NCBI GenBank assembly: GCA_002293665.1
Contig: DBDQ01000134.1
Location: 1 to 8,823, forward strand
Length of the DNA stretch: 8,823 nucleotides
Reading direction: 5' to 3'
Origin: Alistipes sp. UBA928
GTDB taxonomy: Bacteria > Bacteroidota > Bacteroidia > Bacteroidales > Rikenellaceae
Part shown: positions 5,832 to 8,823 of the stretch, one piece after another
How the letters are laid out: every line of letters starts with the position of its first letter
Numbering within the stretch: the first letter of the stretch is position 1
Program-made: the position numbers and the translations under genes
Notes under the pieces: generated by a model
Told to the model about the DNA's origin: nothing
What the model saw: only the letters and a program-made list of their open reading frames with translations
Database searches by the model: none

Positions 5832-7066
5832 AAAGAGTGACCGAGATTGCCCCGGGAATACATTACGTGGGCGTAAACGACCGCGCAAAACACCGTTTCG
5901 AGGGGCTGTGGCCTCTGCCGCACGGTGTTTCATACAACGCATATCTGATAGACGACGAGAAGGTGGCACTCGTGGACACTGTGGATGCAGCTTTCACCGA
6001 GCGGCTGTTGGCCTCGATCCGCGAGGTGATCGGCGACCGCTCGGTGGACTACCTTGTGATCAACCACATGGAGCCCGACCACTCGGCCTCGATACACGCC
6101 GTGCGCCGCGAGTACCCGAATATCACGATCGTCGGTAATACCAAAACGCTCCAGATGGTCGAGGGGTTCTATGGCCTCTGTGGGAACGCCCACGGCGGAG
6201 AAAGTGTGGGTATCACGGTCAACACGTTGGTGGTTAGCGATGGCGACACGCTGTCGCTGGGAGCGCGCACGCTCGGTTTCCACCTTATCCCGATGGTGCA
6301 CTGGCCCGAAACGATGGTGACCCACTGCGCGAAGGACAAACTGCTCTTCTCGGGTGACGCTTTCGGGGCTTTCGGTACGCTCGACGGCGGGGTGACCGAT
6401 GTGCAACTCGACACGGGGCGCGACACCTCGCTATTTTGGGACGAGATGGTGCGATACTACTCCAATATAGTGGCGAAATATGGCGGGCCGGTGCAGCGGG
6501 CGATTGAGAAACTCGCGCCGCTGCTGCCGCTCTCGATGGTGTGTCCGACCCACGGCCCGGTGTGGACGCGCGACTTCCCGCGCGTGCTCGACCTTTACGA
6601 TCGCATGAGCCGCTACAAGCCGCTCGAAAAAGGAGTGGTGATTGCCTACGGCAGCATGTATGGTAACACCGAGCAGACGGCCGAAAGAGTGGCGCGCGAA
6701 CTTGCCGCGCGGGGTGTGAAACGCATTGCGATGCACAACCTCAGCTCGTCGCATGCCTCGTTCGTGCTGCGCGACATATTTAAATACAGCGCGCTGGTGA
6801 TCGGTTCGCCCACCTACAACATGGGGCTCTTTCCCGAGGTGAGGTCGCTGGTCGACGATCTGGAGTTGAGGTGCATACCGTCGCGCGTGTTCGGCTGTTT
6901 CGGCGGTTTTACCTGGGCAGGTGCGGCGGTGAAGCGTCTGGGCGAGTTTGCCGAGCGTCAGGGGTGGGAGATGGCCGCTCCGCCCGTCGAGGTGAAGCAG
7001 GGTTACTCTCCCGACAAGACATCCTCCTGCGCCGATCTCGCCGAGGCCATTGCGTCGGCAATGTAG
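5828..7066 (+). CDS. fprA: A-type flavodiiron protein (O2/NO reductase)
   Basis: Flavodiiron proteins reduce O2 to water or NO to N2O in the cytoplasm and protect anaerobes from oxygen and nitrosative stress. The 412-residue protein has the A-type layout. The metallo-beta-lactamase-like domain (about 1-265) has a full diiron ligand set: H80-x-E82-x-D84-H85 in NHMEPDHS, H158 in VHWPETM, D177 in FSGDAFG and H242 in PTHGPVW. The C-terminal flavodoxin domain (about 268-412) has the FMN phosphate loop GSMYGNTE (275-282), SPTYNMGLFP (327-336) and FGCFGGFTWAGAAVKR (355-370). There is no fused rubredoxin, so electrons must come from a separate carrier. The spacing between the HxExDH motif and the next His is about 11 residues longer than in D. 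gigas ROO. Its start overlaps the purM stop (ATGA), indicating cotranscription and probable translational coupling. Confidence 0.95.
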   Translation: MKRVTEIAPGIHYVGVNDRAKHRFEGLWPLPHGVSYNAYLIDDEKVALVDTVDAAFTERLLASIREVIGDRSVDYLVINHMEPDHSASIHAVRREYPNITIVGNTKTLQMVEGFYGLCGNAHGGESVGITVNTLVVSDGDTLSLGARTLGFHLIPMVHWPETMVTHCAKDKLLFSGDAFGAFGTLDGGVTDVQLDTGRDTSLFWDEMVRYYSNIVAKYGGPVQRAIEKLAPLLPLSMVCPTHGPVWTRDFPRVLDLYDRMSRYKPLEKGVVIAYGSMYGNTEQTAERVARELAARGVKRIAMHNLSSSHASFVLRDIFKYSALVIGSPTYNMGLFPEVRSLVDDLELRCIPSRVFGCFGGFTWAGAAVKRLGEFAERQGWEMAAPPVEVKQGYSPDKTSSCADLAEAIASAM

Positions 7067-7114
7067 AGAAAAAAGTGAAGAGGGCCGCGCAATTTACACT
7101 GCGCAGCCCTCTTC
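7067..7114. terminator. bidirectional terminator between convergent genes
   Basis: GAAGAGGGC (7077-7085) pairs with GCCCTCTTC (7106-7114); after one C/A mismatch, GCGCA (7087-7091) pairs with TGCGC (7100-7104) around an eight-base loop. On the minus strand the hairpin is followed by a run of six T residues (7074-7069), a good intrinsic terminator for the lipoprotein gene. On the plus strand the trailing sequence is GCGTTTCGC, a weak T tract, so fprA termination is probably less efficient or aided by other factors. Confidence 0.8.
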
Positions 7115-7132
7115 GCGTTTCGCTAAAATCGG

Positions 7133-7612
7133 TTACCTCAATTCCATGTCCATTTCGGCGGCGAATTTCGCCTGCTCTTCGATCATAACATCTTCGAGGT
7201 CGTTGGCGGTGTTAACGTTATCATTCGTCTGCTCCAAAGCTTCGTACCACTCGTCACTTTCTGGTTCGCATTTCAGCATTTGGCCGAGCTGCGACAAAAC
7301 GTTGTCCCTGATGTATACAACAAAGTCGGTCATTGCCTTGTGCATGCCGGCAGCCGCCTTTGGATACTTCATTCCGTTGAGTGTCTCGATGTCTTCGTTG
7401 TACATTGCCATCAATTCGTCGAGCTGGATTTGCGCCTCTTCTTTCGAGGTGTTTTCGAAATCGAGGATCGCATCGACCTTTTCGCTCAGCGCCTCCGATG
7501 TTCTGTCGTGCATTGCGACGATAGTGTCGTTGTAGACCGTAGCCGACATTCCGCAGCTGCTCATTACGGCTGCGACGGCCGCGAGGGCCAAGGTGTAGAT
7601 TGTTGTTTTCAT
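7133..7612 (-). CDS. small helical lipoprotein of unknown function
   Basis: The 159-residue product starts with a lipoprotein signal peptide: MKT, a hydrophobic Ala/Val/Leu stretch, then SSCG with the probable lipidated Cys20. The mature part is acidic and appears almost entirely alpha-helical, with heptad-like Leu/Ile/Met spacing around residues 30-75 (YNDTIVAMHDRTSEALSEKV, then a QIQLDELMAMYN segment) and another helix near 83-105. It has no enzyme motif that I recognise. The opening YNDTIV and the overall size and helicity loosely recall the LIC11966-type surface proteins, but this is a weak resemblance. Sampled 60-base stretches contain about 48-53% G+C, visibly lower than the neighbouring DUF4924 gene. 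An A+T-rich palindrome lies upstream and a strong hairpin lies downstream. It probably sits in the periplasm or on the outer membrane. Confidence 0.8.
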   Translation of the reverse strand: MKTTIYTLALAAVAAVMSSCGMSATVYNDTIVAMHDRTSEALSEKVDAILDFENTSKEEAQIQLDELMAMYNEDIETLNGMKYPKAAAGMHKAMTDFVVYIRDNVLSQLGQMLKCEPESDEWYEALEQTNDNVNTANDLEDVMIEEQAKFAAEMDMELR

Positions 7613-7631
7613 GTGTTGATTTTAGGGGGTT

Positions 7632-7643
7632 TAATAATTATTA
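7632..7643. promoter_or_regulatory. AT-only palindrome upstream of the lipoprotein gene
   Basis: TAATAATTATTA is a perfect 12-base palindrome made only of A and T, 20 bases before the lipoprotein ATG (7612). It lies in the 62-base gap to the DUF4924 stop. It could be part of an A+T-rich promoter or an operator half-site pair; no TAnnTTTG element is clearly present in the gap, so its role is a guess. Confidence 0.3.
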
Positions 7644-7674
7644 TTTGGGTGTAAATAGTTTTTTCGTCTGTTCG

Positions 7675-8235
7675 TTATCGTGGTGCGGGTTCGCCGTAGA
7701 GGTCGATTTCGCCGCGCTCCACTTTGTGGTACATGTCGGCGAGGGCGGCTATTACGGGCGAGATGAGTTGTATGACCTCGTCGGTGACTTCGGCGCGTGT
7801 CCCTTTCATCCGGTAGAGCATGGCGGCGTAGAGCGCCCTGAAAGCGAGTTCGATGTCGCTCACGTCGTCGCGACCGAGAGTCGTCCGCAGTCCCGGCAGC
7901 GACGGCGCCAGACGTGCGAACAGTTCGCGGTAGCGGCGGCCCACCGGTTGCTCCATCAGCATGAGGTGGAGGTCGCCCATCTCACCCACGAGGTGCAGTG
8001 TGTGGTCGAGGTGGCCACCTTCGGCCTTGCCCTCTTTTTGCAGCAGCGCGGCGATGTCCATGTACCACTCCTGTGCCTCTCTGCGCCACTCGTCGGAGGC
8101 GTCGCGCGGAGCCACCAGCGTCTCGTGCACCGCCCGCGGCTCGAACCTCAGCGCCCGCAGCAGGTCTTCGAGTTGCCAAATGTAGAGTATGTACTCGGCG
8201 ATGTTCTCATCGCGTTTCTGCCTGGCGATGTCCAT
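7675..8235 (-). CDS. DUF4924 family protein
   Basis: The 186-residue protein matches the Bacteroidetes DUF4924 family in length and in its opening, MDIARQKRDENIAEYILYIWQ-type residues followed by LEDLLRA. It is predicted to be all alpha-helical and cytoplasmic, with no signal peptide or membrane segment; helices alternate through RREAQEWYMDIAALLQKEGK (about 51-70), HTLHLVGEMGDLHLMLME and the C-terminal DEVIQLISPVIAALADMYHK (about 152-171). It has no catalytic motif that I recognise, and the family function is unknown. Its ATG overlaps the pfkA stop by one base (TAATG), so the two are surely cotranscribed and translation is probably coupled. That suggests, but does not show, a link to central carbon metabolism. 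No intrinsic terminator follows it, so the transcript may continue into the lipoprotein gene. Confidence 0.88.
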   Translation of the reverse strand: MDIARQKRDENIAEYILYIWQLEDLLRALRFEPRAVHETLVAPRDASDEWRREAQEWYMDIAALLQKEGKAEGGHLDHTLHLVGEMGDLHLMLMEQPVGRRYRELFARLAPSLPGLRTTLGRDDVSDIELAFRALYAAMLYRMKGTRAEVTDEVIQLISPVIAALADMYHKVERGEIDLYGEPAPR

Positions 8236-8823
8236 TAGATCGACAGGATTTTGACGGTTTGCAACAGCCCCCGGTCGATGGGTTTGTCGTCTCGTATAGC
8301 TTGTGAGAATGGTACGTGTACCAACTCGTCGTCGTCTACGCCGATCATGATGTTGCGCTGGCCGTCGAGCAGAGCCTCCACCGCCTGCTGGCCCATGCGC
8401 GAGGCGAGGATGCGGTCGCTGGCCGTGGGTGAACCTCCGCGCTGGATGTGGCCGAGGATCGTTACACGGCTGTCGAACTGCGGGTACTCCTTTTTGACGC
8501 GCTCGGCCATGCCCATTGCACCGCCCGTGGTTTCACTCTCTGCCACCAGCACGATTGAGGAGTTCTTGTCTTTGCGGAAACCGTTCTCTATAAGTTCGGT
8601 TAGTTGGTCGACCTCGGTCGCGATCTCGGGAATGATGGCCGCCTCGGCACCCGTGGCGATGGCGCCGTTGAGGGCCAGGAAGCCTGCGTTGCGACCCATC
8701 ACTTCGACGAAGAACAGCCTTTCGTGGCTCGATGCAGTGTCTCTCAGGCGGTCGACGGCCCACACGATAGTGTTGAGCGCCGAGTCGTAGCCTATGGTTG
8801 TGTCGGTGCCGTAGAGGTCGTTG
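8235..8823 (-). CDS. pfkA: 6-phosphofructokinase, C-terminal part
   Basis: PfkA phosphorylates fructose 6-phosphate to fructose 1,6-bisphosphate, the committed step of glycolysis. The gene runs off the right edge; the last 195 codons are visible, about 60% of a usual 320-340 residue enzyme. Reading continues in frame to the edge, so the GTG at 8765 is an internal codon and not a start. The fragment begins NDLYGTDTTIGYDSALNTIV, just after the catalytic Asp of the TIDND motif, which must lie outside the window. It continues with DRLRDTASSHERLFFVEVMG (fructose 6-phosphate-binding region), RNAGFLA, and the ILGHIQRGGSPTASDR segment near the C-terminal half, all typical of group A PFK. The residues that decide ATP versus pyrophosphate use are not visible, so the donor cannot be stated. 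It overlaps the DUF4924 start by one base. Confidence 0.95.
   Translation of the reverse strand, partial: NDLYGTDTTIGYDSALNTIVWAVDRLRDTASSHERLFFVEVMGRNAGFLALNGAIATGAEAAIIPEIATEVDQLTELIENGFRKDKNSSIVLVAESETTGGAMGMAERVKKEYPQFDSRVTILGHIQRGGSPTASDRILASRMGQQAVEALLDGQRNIMIGVDDDELVHVPFSQAIRDDKPIDRGLLQTVKILSI

Noticed and set aside
8235..8765. GTG at 8765 as the start of a short pfkA
   Set aside because: The frame stays open to the window edge and encodes conserved PFK residues upstream of this codon.
1..8823. Search for CRISPR arrays, insertion sequences, tRNA or rRNA genes and defence systems
   Set aside because: No spaced repeats, transposase motifs, terminal inverted repeats, cloverleaf sequences or defence-protein domains were seen; the genes are mostly core functions.

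Overview
The window looks like an ordinary chromosomal core segment from a member of the Bacteroidales. The G+C-rich coding sequence and gene set suggest an Alistipes/Rikenellaceae-like genome, but the genus is inference. The lineage clues are TAnnTTTG-type -7 promoter elements just upstream of several genes, weak or absent Shine-Dalgarno sequences, a Bacteroidetes-type long PurM, a DUF4924 protein, and an ECF sigma factor paired with an inner-membrane/outer-membrane hybrid anti-sigma protein. I see no mobile element, CRISPR array, tRNA, rRNA or clear sign of horizontal transfer.

Layout. On the minus strand, reading leftwards from about 2419, lie a secreted acetylxylan-esterase-like hydrolase, ruvB (Holliday junction helicase motor) and the first 20 codons of a gene that resembles asnA. 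A divergent 195-bp gap (2420-2614) separates this group from a plus-strand pair: an ECF sigma factor (2615-3187), and a protein with a cytoplasmic anti-sigma-like head, one transmembrane helix, a long proline-rich linker and a C-terminal outer-membrane beta-barrel (3180-4523). That unit ends at a strong intrinsic terminator. A TACATTTG promoter element follows immediately and serves a second plus-strand operon, purM (AIR synthase) and fprA (flavodiiron O2/NO reductase), whose start and stop codons overlap.

A long hairpin (7077-7114) lies between fprA and the convergent minus-strand genes and probably terminates both directions. The minus-strand genes, reading leftwards from the right edge, are pfkA (3' two thirds only), a DUF4924 gene whose start codon overlaps the pfkA stop, and a small lipoprotein of unknown function.

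The most distinctive system is the ECF sigma/membrane-spanning anti-sigma pair. It matches the architecture of the dual membrane-spanning anti-sigma (Dma) factors known from Bacteroides thetaiotaomicron, so it is a probable member of a recently recognised class and not a wholly undescribed system. Other points of interest are the purM-fprA coupling, a short insertion in the FprA diiron domain, and the nearly leaderless ruvB promoter.
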